Shown: positions 8,510 to 17,849, counted from the first letter of the stretch. The stretch: 64,000 nucleotides of DNA from Legionella sp. (GCA_002786165.1 PEQK01000016.1:1-64000), one strand, 5' to 3'. The notes: generated by a model not told the origin, from the sequence alone. Made by a program: numbers and translations.

Positions 8510-10210
8510 ATGGATCACGCTCTTCCCCTTATCACAACTATTGCCGTTGCACTTAGTCTTGCCTTGCTGATGGGTTTTATTGCAATTCGTATTGGACTTC
8601 CTGCGCTGGTAGGTTATCTAGTAGCTGGCGTTATTATTGGTCCGTTTACACCCGGTTTTGTTGCTAATACTCAAATTGCTCAAGAACTTGCTGAGATTGG
8701 TGTCATTCTTCTTATGTTTGGGGTTGGATTGCATTTTTCATTGGCCAATTTACTGGAGGTAAGAAACATTTCTTTACCAGGTGCTGTAGTGCAAATTATG
8801 GTGGCTACCGGATTAGGTGTCGCCATTGCTATGACATGGGGTTGGAAGTTTGGCGGCGCGTTGGTGTTTGGTCTCGCTTTATCCGTCGCAAGCACTGTAG
8901 TATTACTCAGAGCACTTGAAGAAAGAAATATTCTGAAATCTATTAATGGCCGTATCGCCATGGGATGGCTAATTGTCGAAGATCTGTTCATGATCATTGT
9001 TCTGGTATTATTACCCCCTTTATCTGGTTGGTTGGGTGGTCATGACAGTCACCAAGGAGAAAGTTTGCCATGGATTTTGATGGTAACTTTCATAAAAATC
9101 TCGACTTTTATTGCATTGATGTTACTAGTCGGACGTCGTTTTTTCCCGAAATTACTGCGGCATGTCGCGCAAACTGGTTCGCGTGAGCTATTTACGTTGT
9201 GCGTTGTAGCGGCCGCAGTTGGTATCGCTTACGCAGCAGCCACACTTTTTGGCGTTTCTTTTGCCTTAGGTGCCTTTTTTGCAGGCATGATCATGCGCGA
9301 ATCTAAATTCAGTCATCGTGCTGCCGAAGAATCTTTACCGCTAAGAGAAGCATTTGCTGTGCTTTTTTTTGTTGCCGTAGGCATGTTGTTTGATCCTATG
9401 GTGATATTTGAACATCCTCTACAAGTTTTTATCGTCACCAGTATCATCATCGTTGGCAAATCTATTGCAGCCTTTGTCTTGGTCTTGGCCTTTGGATATT
9501 CTTTTGGATCAGCTTGTATTGTTTCTGCAAGCTTGGCTCAAATTGGAGAATTTTCCTTTATTCTTGCTGAATTGGGAGTTCGTCTTGGATTATTACCCCT
9601 AGAAGGCCAAAGTTTTCTTCTTGCGGGTGCCATTATCTCGATAGCAATTAATCCTTTGGTATTTAAACTCCTAGAATATCTCCAAGATTGGGTCAAATCA
9701 AAATCAAACATCACTCGATTACTTGCAAAACCCTCGGATCCTTTGGCCAAATTACCCATAAGTATCGACAAAGAATATATTGCGGGCCAAGTCATTTTGA
9801 TTGGATACGGACGCGTTGGCAAAAAAATAGCAAAATCATTGCTCGACCACGAAATCCCTTTTGTGGTAATTGATGAAATTCGAGAGCTCGTTCAGCGCCT
9901 TCGAGCTCGAGGCATCAATGCCATGTGTGGTGATGCAAGTAACCCTGTTGTGCTCAGCCAATCCCATGTCACAAATGCCAGCGTGCTTGTGATTGCTGTG
10001 TCTGACAGATTTAACATACGACCTATAGTGAAATGCGCTCGCCTTCTCAATAAAACCTTAGACATTGCTATCCGAGCTCACGATGAGTATGAAGCAGTGT
10101 TGTTGGAAAAAGAAGGTCCCGGCAAAGCTTTTTTTGCTGAAAACGAAATTGCTAAAAACATGAGCGCCTATATATTAAATCGATTTAGAAAATCTCATGA
10201 CAGGATATGA
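8510..10210 (+). CDS. Kef/YbaL-type cation:proton antiporter with TrkA-N domain
   Basis: A membrane protein of 566 residues. Residues 1-380 form about twelve transmembrane helices of the CPA2 antiporter family (SLALLMGFIAIRIGLPALVG, VGMLFDPMV near the active-site helices). A cytosolic nucleotide-binding RCK/TrkA-N domain begins near residue 420 (VILIGYGRVGKKIAKSLL, glycine motif GYGRVG). The family exchanges K+ or Na+ for H+ and is gated by nucleotides or glutathione adducts. The neighbouring glutathione reductase makes a link to glutathione-gated Kef-type function attractive, but YbaL proteins are not known to need it. AAAGGA precedes the start; a TTG three bases upstream is an alternative. 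Confidence 0.88.
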   Translation: MDHALPLITTIAVALSLALLMGFIAIRIGLPALVGYLVAGVIIGPFTPGFVANTQIAQELAEIGVILLMFGVGLHFSLANLLEVRNISLPGAVVQIMVATGLGVAIAMTWGWKFGGALVFGLALSVASTVVLLRALEERNILKSINGRIAMGWLIVEDLFMIIVLVLLPPLSGWLGGHDSHQGESLPWILMVTFIKISTFIALMLLVGRRFFPKLLRHVAQTGSRELFTLCVVAAAVGIAYAAATLFGVSFALGAFFAGMIMRESKFSHRAAEESLPLREAFAVLFFVAVGMLFDPMVIFEHPLQVFIVTSIIIVGKSIAAFVLVLAFGYSFGSACIVSASLAQIGEFSFILAELGVRLGLLPLEGQSFLLAGAIISIAINPLVFKLLEYLQDWVKSKSNITRLLAKPSDPLAKLPISIDKEYIAGQVILIGYGRVGKKIAKSLLDHEIPFVVIDEIRELVQRLRARGINAMCGDASNPVVLSQSHVTNASVLVIAVSDRFNIRPIVKCARLLNKTLDIAIRAHDEYEAVLLEKEGPGKAFFAENEIAKNMSAYILNRFRKSHDRI

Positions 10211-10267
10211 TTTAAATTTAGACTATACTAAACAATAGAATCTATTACTGATTGGAGAAAGCATACT

Positions 10268-11128
10268 ATGTTTAAAAAAATAGTCGTTGCTACTGATTTT
10301 TCCAAACATGCTCGTTACGCCTTAAATCGAGCCATGCAAATTGCCGAGTTATTTCAAGCAGAACTCACTTGCATCCATGTGGTTCAGCAAAATTTCTTAG
10401 ATAATTTCAAATTTCTGCAGCCTACCAATGAAGAAAAACACCTTCAGGATCACGTTAAAAAAGTTGAGACGTCATTTCATAAAGAATTAAAAAAAATGCC
10501 CAACCAGTACCCTGTCCGTTTTATCGTATGTACAGGTAGAGTATCTGATCAAATCAATCAATATGTTGATAACAACGGCATTGATCTTGTGTTGATGGGC
10601 GCACATGGCACCTATTATTTGAATGATTATATTTTGGGAACCAGTTCAGAGTCTGTCATCAAACATGCTAACATTCCTGTTCAGTTGATCAAAAAAAATC
10701 CTGAGTTTTCTTATGAACGGATCTTAGTCACCACTGATTTTTCAGAATCAAGTCGAAAAGCTACGGAAACAGCCTATCAGCTTTATCCGAATGCACAGTT
10801 TCTATTGCTGCATGTGTCAGATGTTTGGTACGAGAAAAAAAATGGGGAGACGACAGAACGCCAATCATTTCATGATGAGATGCATCACATACTACAGAAC
10901 AAATTAATGCTATTTATAAAAAAAGCCGCCGTTGATCCCACTCGTTTTGTGCCAAAATATATCGGAGGCTATCCGCCAAACGACATCGTGGAATGTGCAT
11001 CGACCTGGAATGCACAATTGGTTGTTGCCGGCACTAGGGGACATTCCGCATTACATTATATTTTGATAGGTAGTGTCACCAATCGTTTATTACGCATGTG
11101 TCAAACAGATATATTGATTGTTCCTTAA
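10268..11128 (+). CDS. Tandem universal stress protein (two UspA domains)
   Basis: A cytosolic protein of 286 residues with two UspA domains in tandem. The first starts FKKIVVATDFSKHARYALNRA and ends with VLMGAHGTYYLNDYILGTSSESVIKHANIPV. The second starts YERILVTTDFSESSRKATETA and ends VVAGTRGHSALHYILIGSVTNRLLRM. The G-x2-G-x9-GS nucleotide-binding pattern is well kept in the second domain and weaker in the first. Tandem Usp proteins help survival under stress by mechanisms that differ between members. It follows the antiporter gene by 57 bp with a GGAGAAA ribosome site, and the two may respond together to envelope or ionic stress (inference). Confidence 0.9.
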   Translation: MFKKIVVATDFSKHARYALNRAMQIAELFQAELTCIHVVQQNFLDNFKFLQPTNEEKHLQDHVKKVETSFHKELKKMPNQYPVRFIVCTGRVSDQINQYVDNNGIDLVLMGAHGTYYLNDYILGTSSESVIKHANIPVQLIKKNPEFSYERILVTTDFSESSRKATETAYQLYPNAQFLLLHVSDVWYEKKNGETTERQSFHDEMHHILQNKLMLFIKKAAVDPTRFVPKYIGGYPPNDIVECASTWNAQLVVAGTRGHSALHYILIGSVTNRLLRMCQTDILIVP

Positions 11129-11247
11129 GAGAATTGCTTTTATTTGCTCATAAACAATCCATAAGACGCGTTCATAAAACAATTTTATATTGAATTAATA
11201 TTACGAACACGTTACTCTCGCACATCACCATATTAGAATTAATCGTG

Positions 11248-12507
11248 ATGAAAACTCACCTTCAAAAATCTCTGCATACTTATCTACCTTTTTGTTTGGC
11301 GGTTTTGATGTTCTGCATCCCGCTGGGTCCTACTTTTAAAAGTATTGGAATTATCTTGGCAGTTGGGGTGATTGTAATATCACCCCTATATCGCCAAAAT
11401 CTTGCCTTCATGTTTTCCCAACCTATTTCTTTTGCGGCTATCGGTCTTTGCGGTGTGACTTTGTTGGCATGTATCTGGAGTAGCGCAAGCCCTGCCCAAG
11501 AATTCTCTATGGTTGAAAAATACGCTAAACTTTTATATTTACCAATACTGGCTGCCGGATTTTGTCATAAAAGAACAAGGCAATATGGGATTCAGGCATT
11601 TATACTGGGTATGATGATCACATGCTTTATTTCTTTTTATAAGTATTTCTACGCCATCCCTCAACTGCATGAACTTATTGATCCTGGCAAAGTGTTTTAC
11701 AACCATATTATCACGGGCTATATGATGGCTTTGGCTGCATACTTGGCCGCATGGACAAGCATACACACCTGCAAAACCACACCCTTCAAAATACTATATG
11801 GGGTCATTGCTATACTATTTAGTATTCAAGTTTTATTTGTGAATATAGGACGAACGGGTTATGTGATCTATGCCCTGCTCTTTGGTTTATTGTTTTTACA
11901 ACATATGTCTTTGAAATCTATTCGCTATATTCTACTTTTCTTTGTATGTAGTTTGGGCCTGTTGATTCAACAAACAAAGTCCGATACATTGCAAACAAGA
12001 TTGCACATGATCCTATCGGATGTTCACCAATATCAAGGTGGTCACGAAAATTCAAGCCTTGGTTTTCGATTACAATTTCATAAATATGCCAAAACCTTAT
12101 TTTTAGCCAAACCCTTACTTGGACAAGGTACAGGCAGCTTTACCTCGAATTTTTTTGTAGATAATCCTATCCCAGAATGGGATCAACCTTTGCCAGATGC
12201 ACATAGTCAATATTGGTTGATTGCCAGTGAGTTTGGAATATTAGGACTGATTGCTTTAGGTTGCTTCTTTGCCCTTTTGATCCAATTAAGTTATCGTTTA
12301 CAAGAGATGAAAAGTATTTTTCAAGCAATTTTATTGCCTTTTTTGGTTGCAAATGTATCAGATGCATTGCTGGTAAATTCAGGTATAGGATACTTATTTA
12401 TCGCCTTTACCGGTCTATGTTTGGGCGAATGGGTTGAAACGAAATATCATGCTAAATTTCCGTTTCAAACCTCTTCTTCAAACGATGCTATTTATTCTAT
12501 AGGATGA
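11248..12507 (+). CDS. waaL: O-antigen ligase (WaaL family)
   Basis: A polytopic inner-membrane protein of about 419 residues with roughly eleven hydrophobic helices. It contains the Wzy_C-type periplasmic loop region: GFRLQFHKYAKTLFLAKPLL, then GQGTGSF and PLPDAHSQYWLIASEFGILG. The final pattern (G-x-G-x-F followed by HSQYL) is typical of O-antigen ligases, which transfer undecaprenyl-linked polysaccharide to lipid A-core. A GTG lies directly before the ATG used here. The next gene, waaF, overlaps its end, supporting a lipopolysaccharide operon. O-antigen polymerase activity is an alternative for this fold. Confidence 0.8.
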   Translation: MKTHLQKSLHTYLPFCLAVLMFCIPLGPTFKSIGIILAVGVIVISPLYRQNLAFMFSQPISFAAIGLCGVTLLACIWSSASPAQEFSMVEKYAKLLYLPILAAGFCHKRTRQYGIQAFILGMMITCFISFYKYFYAIPQLHELIDPGKVFYNHIITGYMMALAAYLAAWTSIHTCKTTPFKILYGVIAILFSIQVLFVNIGRTGYVIYALLFGLLFLQHMSLKSIRYILLFFVCSLGLLIQQTKSDTLQTRLHMILSDVHQYQGGHENSSLGFRLQFHKYAKTLFLAKPLLGQGTGSFTSNFFVDNPIPEWDQPLPDAHSQYWLIASEFGILGLIALGCFFALLIQLSYRLQEMKSIFQAILLPFLVANVSDALLVNSGIGYLFIAFTGLCLGEWVETKYHAKFPFQTSSSNDAIYSIG

Positions 12508-12509
12508 TT

Positions 12510-13409
12510 ATGAAACATTTGGCCATACGTTTACCCAATTGGTTAGGTGATGTCATCATGACACTACCTACATTAGAAGCACTGAGCTCTGCCGGCTTTA
12601 CCTTTGAATTATTTGGTAAAAAATGGGCCAAAGACTTGTTTTCAGCGTATCCTTATAAAGTTCATACGCTACCCTCGCAATTTTGGCAAATCAGAGACAT
12701 GTACCAACAGATGAATATCAGTCCTTGTGTATTACTCACTAACGGATTATCAAGCGCTATGCATCTTGCATTCACTGGCATCAAAGGCATTGGTTATCGA
12801 TCCGATGGTAGACGTCCTCTTTTATATCGATCCTTAGAAAAAAAACCAGGTCTTCATGAAATTGAATACTTTTGGGAATTAGCGCAATTTGCAGTAAAAC
12901 AAGCTTTATTACCACCCAAAAATCCCAATTTACTCCTGTCAGACGCTTATCATGAACAAGCTCATGCAATATTAGAAAAATATCAAATTCACTCGAACTT
13001 TGTAGTCATTTGCCCTGGTGCCATTGGAAAAGGCGCTGGTAAAGCATCAAAAATCTGGCCCCATTGGCGGGTATTAAGTGAGAAGTTGCTGGAAGAAGGC
13101 AAGCAGCTCATCGCGTGCCCTGCCCCATTTGAAACAGAGTATTTTCAACAAGTCCTGGCTGAAGGGGTTTGTATGATACCGGATTTAAATATCCCTTTAT
13201 TTGCGGCAGTCATGCAACGTGCTTCACAAGTGATTGCAAATGATAGCGGCCCCATGCATCTTGCAGCAGCCGTTCACGCGCCTGTACTAGGTATTTTTGG
13301 GCAAACTGATCCCCAGCGTTGCCGACCCTGGGGGGGGGAATTTATAGGTGCGCCACTTCATTGGCCTTCTTGTGAGGAAGTCTTGCGAGTGATAGCAACT
13401 GCCAGCTGA
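12510..13409 (+). CDS. waaF: Heptosyltransferase, glycosyltransferase family 9 (WaaF-like)
   Basis: A GT9 glycosyltransferase of 299 residues that adds ADP-heptose to the inner core of lipopolysaccharide. It starts with KHLAIRLPNWLGDVIMTLP (N-terminal heptosyltransferase motif), has VVICPGAIGKGAGKASKIWP in the centre and VIANDSGPMHLAAAV in the nucleotide-sugar domain. AGGA lies 5 nt before the ATG; another ATG at 12504 overlaps the waaL stop. Two oddities: a run of nine G (13330-13338) within the codons for W-G-G near the C-terminus, and the last 52 bases overlap the end of the convergent flavin reductase gene. Compared with E. coli WaaF (about 348 residues) it is short. Confidence 0.85.
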   Translation: MKHLAIRLPNWLGDVIMTLPTLEALSSAGFTFELFGKKWAKDLFSAYPYKVHTLPSQFWQIRDMYQQMNISPCVLLTNGLSSAMHLAFTGIKGIGYRSDGRRPLLYRSLEKKPGLHEIEYFWELAQFAVKQALLPPKNPNLLLSDAYHEQAHAILEKYQIHSNFVVICPGAIGKGAGKASKIWPHWRVLSEKLLEEGKQLIACPAPFETEYFQQVLAEGVCMIPDLNIPLFAAVMQRASQVIANDSGPMHLAAAVHAPVLGIFGQTDPQRCRPWGGEFIGAPLHWPSCEEVLRVIATAS

Positions 13410-13921
13410 TCAATAAATTTTTGCAGCAATTCGCGAGTTGTATCTACAGTGATATGATAGCTATCATCGATAAGTCCGTCTTTGTACACCAAATACATCT
13501 CTGGTTGCCCCATGAAGATGCCACCTAACGTGACCATGATACTCCGCAAATGAGATTGGGCAACGGCAGTACCAATTGCACCGGGGCTAGTCCCCATGCT
13601 GGCCATGACCTTACCAGGCCAAACGGTTTGCCCTGCGGGTCTCGTACCCCAATCTATGATGTTTTTCAGCACGCCTGGAATGGAACGATTATATTCTGGA
13701 GTCACCCACAATACTGCATCGGCTTTTTGGATCTCTTGTTTAAATCGCAAGACTGATTCTGGCATATCCGTTTCCAAATCCTGATTATATAAAGGAATGT
13801 CAGTAATATCTGGATAGGTAAACGTTAAAAGTGGGTGCACTAATTGATCTAGCGATAGAGCCAATTTACGATTTATTGAGTCTTTTCGTAAACTACCCAC
13901 AACAACAGCGACTTGAAACAT
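13358..13921 (-). CDS. NADPH-dependent FMN reductase (ChrR/YieF-like)
   Basis: A flavodoxin-like enzyme of 187 residues that reduces FMN-bound substrates such as quinones or chromate. It begins MFQVAVVVGSLRKDSINRKLA, where GSLRKDS binds FMN phosphate, and has WVTPEYNRSIPGVLKNIIDW, the characteristic PEYN-S-PG-LKN-D-W signature, near residues 80-100. The start at 13921 places this phosphate-binding loop right after the N-terminus as in homologues; an upstream GTG or ATG would add 15 residues. Its 3' end overlaps the end of waaF on the opposite strand by 52 bases. Confidence 0.9.
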   Translation of the reverse strand: MFQVAVVVGSLRKDSINRKLALSLDQLVHPLLTFTYPDITDIPLYNQDLETDMPESVLRFKQEIQKADAVLWVTPEYNRSIPGVLKNIIDWGTRPAGQTVWPGKVMASMGTSPGAIGTAVAQSHLRSIMVTLGGIFMGQPEMYLVYKDGLIDDSYHITVDTTRELLQKFIDQLAVAITRKTSSQEGQ

Positions 13922-13986
13922 AAGTTTTCCTTGAATGTTGAGCAAAACATATCTATCACTTTGCACGATCTTGTTTGGTTCGTCAA

Positions 13987-14400
13987 TTATGCCTGTTCAC
14001 ACAATCCGATCGCTGTGAGCCATTCAGGGGTAGGCAATATCAATTTACGCGCTTTCATATCAAAAAAACCCATCACAAATTCAGCATCACAACACAACTC
14101 ACCATCTCGCAACATTTTTTGGGATAAAATCGCTATTTTACCTTCGTAAGAACGTATTTGTGATTCAATCACGATGGCTTCACGCAAACGTAATTCTTTC
14201 ATAAATTTTAATGTGATTTCTAAAACGGTCGGCCCCATTTGGCTGCTTTGAATTCGCTCCAAACCATAGTGATTATTCGTCAATAAGTCCCAGCGTGCCT
14301 CTTCAAATAATTTTAAATATATCGCATTATTAACATGTCCAAATGTATCCAAATGGCTTTCGGTGATCAATACACGATAAGTATATTTAGTTGCAATCAT
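13987..14400 (-). CDS. Acyl-CoA thioesterase, 4HBT hot-dog family (YbgC/FadM-like)
   Basis: A hot-dog fold protein of 137 residues. It carries HLDTFGHVNNAIYLKLFEEARW, the Asp-x-x-x-HVNN-x-x-Y motif of 4-hydroxybenzoyl-CoA-thioesterase-like enzymes, with the catalytic Asp in DTFGHVNN. The family hydrolyses acyl-CoA or acyl-ACP thioesters. The ATG at 14400 is chosen; a GTG three codons upstream is possible. It is transcribed in the same direction as the flavin reductase 65 bp downstream and could be co-transcribed. The substrate chain length is not readable from sequence. Confidence 0.87.
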   Translation of the reverse strand: MIATKYTYRVLITESHLDTFGHVNNAIYLKLFEEARWDLLTNNHYGLERIQSSQMGPTVLEITLKFMKELRLREAIVIESQIRSYEGKIAILSQKMLRDGELCCDAEFVMGFFDMKARKLILPTPEWLTAIGLCEQA

Positions 14401-14566
14401 TATGTTCACACATTTTAAATTTATAGCATCAACTATAAAACAAAACCTAAAATCTCACCAGAGTCTATCAAAATGGTGACTCGGCGCATATTCTTCGTTA
14501 TGATGCGTACATATTATAGCTTTAGGCCATGGATGGCGATATTTCATTTGATAATAGGGAAGTTTC

Positions 14567-15391
14567 ATGCCAGTTATTGCAACTATCGCGGCAACGACTG
14601 CCGTCGCTCAAAACAGCTTGGGTCCTCTTTTAGTCTATTGTTTCGTAACCATAGCAACGTTTTTTAATTTATATGCTTTATACAAAAACTATATCAAACC
14701 AAAACAATCCCAAGATCCAGATATCAATGCAGCTCGAAGGGATCGCCTCCATAGAGAGGAGCAAATCAGTGCAGATATTTCTTTAACTGCCGCACAACTA
14801 CAAAATGACTCTAAAGCAGTGGTGGATCACTTTCAACACCAAAGCGAGAAATTTGCTCATATCATAGCGGATTTTGAACAAACCATGGTCCAATTTCAGA
14901 ACTCTACTCATACTTTAGAACAAAGCAATCAAACCATCCCTGACATTATCGCCAAAATATCTTTGTTTTTAGAGAGCATGAAAATGCAATATAATCAATT
15001 TTGCAAAGATGTAGATTTTTTATCTAAAACTTTAGTGACAACCAACCACACTATCACCCAGCATGAACATGAAATTGGAACGCTTGTGGGACAGCTACAA
15101 CAACTGGAAGCTGATACTCAAGAAAATGTAACAACGCTCAATAGGTTAGCCCATAAATTATCTCATGGAAAAGATGCAAACGACAGATTACAACGCTACA
15201 AGAAAGAAAACGAAGCATTGAAAGAAGCCAATCAAGAGCTTTTTTCTGATATAAACAAATTGTTGATAGAGCATCAAAAGCAAAAGGCAATGATAGATCA
15301 ATTACTTTCTGAGCGGAAAGATCAAGAAAATCATGAGAATGTCGGGCAAAATAACAAACGACCGACGTCTCCAAGCTTAAGACTGTTTTAG
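14567..15391 (+). CDS. Membrane-anchored coiled-coil protein of unknown function
   Basis: A protein of 274 residues with one hydrophobic N-terminal segment (LGPLLVYCFVTIATFFNLYAL, about residues 17-37). A long helical region rich in Q, N, E, D and K follows, predicted coiled coil by eye from heptad-like leucine/isoleucine spacing (residues 60-250). No enzyme motif is present. A ribosome site GGGAAG precedes the ATG. It pairs with the following gene, which has the same layout (helical membrane protein with extended coiled coils), 54 bp downstream. Such proteins are common among Legionellales secreted effectors and also among structural proteins; I do not know which applies. Confidence 0.65.
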   Translation: MPVIATIAATTAVAQNSLGPLLVYCFVTIATFFNLYALYKNYIKPKQSQDPDINAARRDRLHREEQISADISLTAAQLQNDSKAVVDHFQHQSEKFAHIIADFEQTMVQFQNSTHTLEQSNQTIPDIIAKISLFLESMKMQYNQFCKDVDFLSKTLVTTNHTITQHEHEIGTLVGQLQQLEADTQENVTTLNRLAHKLSHGKDANDRLQRYKKENEALKEANQELFSDINKLLIEHQKQKAMIDQLLSERKDQENHENVGQNNKRPTSPSLRLF

Positions 15392-15445
15392 GATCTAAGG
15401 TCTGAAGCACACCATAAAAACACAAAATTCAATTGGAGTTTCGAA

Positions 15446-16399
15446 ATGAATGATAGACAAGATGACGCTCTTGACATACTGCAAACCAACGCGGAATCCG
15501 AAATCCGTACTTTGGGCCAACAGTATCAATCCTTGAACACGTATACTCAAGACATGGACCTATTGATTCAACGCTATAACGCCAAAAAAAGTTTTTTGGG
15601 ATACGCCACTCATTGGTATGGCGAAAAAACTTGGTGGATGAAGCTTATTGTTTCAACAGTACTCATTGGGGTCGGTATTTTATGTCAAATATCTTTTGTG
15701 AGCAGCTGCCTCATCTCTATGGCGCTGTCTTTCTTTTTTATCGAGCACCATTCGAAGTCTAAAGAACGCAATGACATCATTGCAAAAGATTTGAGAGATC
15801 AAAAAAGATCGTTACAAAACTCTTTAACGTATATACGCACAACACAAGAGGACTTTAAAAAGATCACATTGCCCCTGATTGATATGAATCGACAAATGCG
15901 CACTGTTCAAGAAGACTTACAAGAAGAGATAAGTCGTGCCAAAAACTACTTAAATCAAGCTGAAGACACTGCTAAAACACTTCAAATCCAAGTGGAGAGT
16001 TTTCAACAATCGCAAGCTGAACTTAAAACTCAATTAGCTGAGGCCACTCAAATGCTTCATACTTATCATCAAATAATCGCAGGTGGCGCAACTTCTTTTA
16101 GCCAAACAAGCCAAAGCTTTAGTGCAACAAACAAAGACTTTAGTAAAGAAGTTCAAAAATTTCAAGAAATTATTAAAGGCATGAAAATTCAACTGGGAGA
16201 GTTAACCGTAACCACAGCAAATCTTGCGCACGAGACAACAGACATTATGACACAATCCTGTTGGACTGTGGTCAAGTCACCGAGTGCAAAAGTGCAAAAT
16301 GTGCAATTGGAGAATCAAGCACAACAGGCGCAAGTAGATAAAGTAGCAAGGAGCACCGATAATGAAACAGCCACAGCTATCTCTTTAAAAAAGATCTAA
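15446..16399 (+). CDS. Membrane-anchored coiled-coil protein of unknown function
   Basis: A protein of 317 residues. About 65 residues of coiled coil are followed by a hydrophobic hairpin (LIVSTVLIGVGILCQISFVS and CLISMALSFFFI, residues about 68-106). A second long coiled coil runs to about 270 and a polar tail follows. The central position of the hairpin recalls coiled-coil effectors that insert in host membranes, but no specific homologue is recognised. GGAGTTTCGAA precedes the ATG. It follows the similar gene at 14567-15391 and probably shares its transcript. Its stop codon overlaps that of the convergent gene at 16396-16929 by four bases. Confidence 0.65.
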   Translation: MNDRQDDALDILQTNAESEIRTLGQQYQSLNTYTQDMDLLIQRYNAKKSFLGYATHWYGEKTWWMKLIVSTVLIGVGILCQISFVSSCLISMALSFFFIEHHSKSKERNDIIAKDLRDQKRSLQNSLTYIRTTQEDFKKITLPLIDMNRQMRTVQEDLQEEISRAKNYLNQAEDTAKTLQIQVESFQQSQAELKTQLAEATQMLHTYHQIIAGGATSFSQTSQSFSATNKDFSKEVQKFQEIIKGMKIQLGELTVTTANLAHETTDIMTQSCWTVVKSPSAKVQNVQLENQAQQAQVDKVARSTDNETATAISLKKI

Positions 16400-16929
16400 T
16401 AATACTGATATATGATTTGTGTCTCTAATGTAATTTTCGGCTGACACAATCCACTAGAATGTGAGCAGGTTACGGGTATGCAACAATTTAAACCTTGATC
16501 GTTGCAACTGCCTTTGAAATACAAGAATCGTTGTTTGTCTGTAAATAAACGCAGTAAAATCGACCTTACTTGCTCTAGATCTCCCTCACCTATTACAGAT
16601 GCTGCTGCTTGATACACACTTTCTCCACGCAATCCGAAAGAAGTGTTAGCGTCAATCAAAAATACATCGCCTTGTGGCGGTGTATCAAAACGCTTCATAT
16701 AACCAGATTGACAATCATTGGACGTTAAAAAATGCAATTGAACCGCTTTGAGATTCATGGAAAAAGCAGTTGAAGATACTTGCAATCTCACAATAAGATT
16801 CGATTCAATAGGATCATAAGTCAGCAAGTCCAGCATCGATATGGCTGCAAGGGCTTGTGACATCATGATTAAAAATATACCGCAGACAAGCCGCGGTAAA
16901 TAGTAAGCGCGTTTTGTAGCCAGCAGCAT
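16396..16929 (-). CDS. Secreted protein of unknown function
   Basis: A protein of about 177 residues. The N-terminus has basic residues followed by a hydrophobic stretch ending in alanines (LVCGIFLIMMSQALAAISM), a likely Sec signal peptide. The mature part is rich in paired cysteines towards the C-terminus (SCNDQGLNCCIPVTCSHSSGLC), compatible with disulfides in the periplasm or outside the cell. No family is recognised. It starts just downstream of the DUF502 gene on the same strand (about 10 bp apart), suggesting one transcript with fmdB and DUF502. The first codon could be a TTG one codon earlier. Confidence 0.65.
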   Translation of the reverse strand: MLLATKRAYYLPRLVCGIFLIMMSQALAAISMLDLLTYDPIESNLIVRLQVSSTAFSMNLKAVQLHFLTSNDCQSGYMKRFDTPPQGDVFLIDANTSFGLRGESVYQAAASVIGEGDLEQVRSILLRLFTDKQRFLYFKGSCNDQGLNCCIPVTCSHSSGLCQPKITLETQIIYQYY

Positions 16930-16938
16930 CAAGGGGAT

Positions 16939-17571
16939 CTAAACTTTATCTTTAACAGCTTTAGGCGCAGAAGATTGGCCAATCTTAGTAACACCTAAAG
17001 ATATAATATGTTTCAAAGCATCTTCCACTGACATGGAAAGTTCTTTCACTTCGCATCTTGGCACCATCAATAAAAATCCGGCTGTGGGGTTCGGTGTGGT
17101 AGGTACAAAGATAGAAATGATGTCATTTCCCAAATCTTGGGTCAGCTCTTGCGAGGTTGTGCCTGTTTGAAAAGCCAGAGTCCACATTCCTTTTCTTGGA
17201 TATTCCACCATGACTACTTTACGGAATGCCTGGCTATTGGTAGAAAAAACGGCTTGGATCATCTGTTTTGAAGTATTATAAATAGACCTCACCAAAGGAA
17301 TCTTATCTAAAAACAACTCACTCCAGCGCACCAAACGTTGTCCCAAAAAGTTAGTCGCAAATACGCCTGTGGCCAATAAAATAATCAGTGAAAAAACCAC
17401 ACCCAAACCTGGTAAATTAACACCAAAAACATGTACAGGTTGATAAGCATTAGGTAATAATGCAACGGACCGATCTAAGAGCTCTACAATAAAACCTAAG
17501 ATCCAGATGGTTAATAAAATAGGTAACCAAACCACCAGCCCTGCCAACAAATAACTACGTATATGTTTCAA
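16939..17571 (-). CDS. DUF502 family membrane protein
   Basis: A protein of 210 residues with two N-terminal transmembrane helices (SYLLAGLVVWLPILLTIWIL and GVVFSLIILLATGVFATNFL). The conserved DUF502 core follows: DKIPLVRSIYNTSKQMIQAVF, VVMVEYPRKGMWTLAF and VFVPTTPNPTAGFLLMVP-type sequence. Function is unknown; the family often sits with fmdB and aspS, and here fmdB lies directly upstream with a four-base overlap (the start codon is TTG in TTGA). The aspS gene is not adjacent in this window. Likely located in the inner membrane. Confidence 0.85.
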   Translation of the reverse strand: MKHIRSYLLAGLVVWLPILLTIWILGFIVELLDRSVALLPNAYQPVHVFGVNLPGLGVVFSLIILLATGVFATNFLGQRLVRWSELFLDKIPLVRSIYNTSKQMIQAVFSTNSQAFRKVVMVEYPRKGMWTLAFQTGTTSQELTQDLGNDIISIFVPTTPNPTAGFLLMVPRCEVKELSMSVEDALKHIISLGVTKIGQSSAPKAVKDKV

Positions 17572-17849
17572 TTGTTTCCGCCTTTGGTTTCAGTGGGTTT
17601 AGAGTCCGAGTTTGCTTTTGTTTCTGTGGACGAAGAAGATTCCATAGTAGAAGGCTTTGGTTTTCCTTTATCTTTAAAATCAGTCGCATACCAGCCTGTG
17701 CCTTTTAATTGAAATCCAGCAGCTGAAACAAGACGTACCACCGTTTCCTTGGCGCATTCGGGACAAATCTTAATCGTTGGGTCATTCATTTTTTGCATCA
17801 CATCAAATTGATGCTGACACTCAGAGCATTGATATTCATAAATTGGCAT
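17568..17849 (-). CDS. FmdB family zinc-ribbon protein
   Basis: A small protein of 93 residues beginning MPIYEYQCSECQHQFDVMQK, with paired CxxC motifs (CSEC and CPEC) that bind one zinc ion, followed by a polar, low-complexity tail rich in S, K, T and E. FmdB-type regulatory proteins are widespread but poorly understood. The start at MPIYEY is firm by family; an upstream ATG would add eight residues. It is the first gene of a leftward group fmdB-DUF502-secreted protein. Confidence 0.87.
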   Translation of the reverse strand: MPIYEYQCSECQHQFDVMQKMNDPTIKICPECAKETVVRLVSAAGFQLKGTGWYATDFKDKGKPKPSTMESSSSTETKANSDSKPTETKGGNN

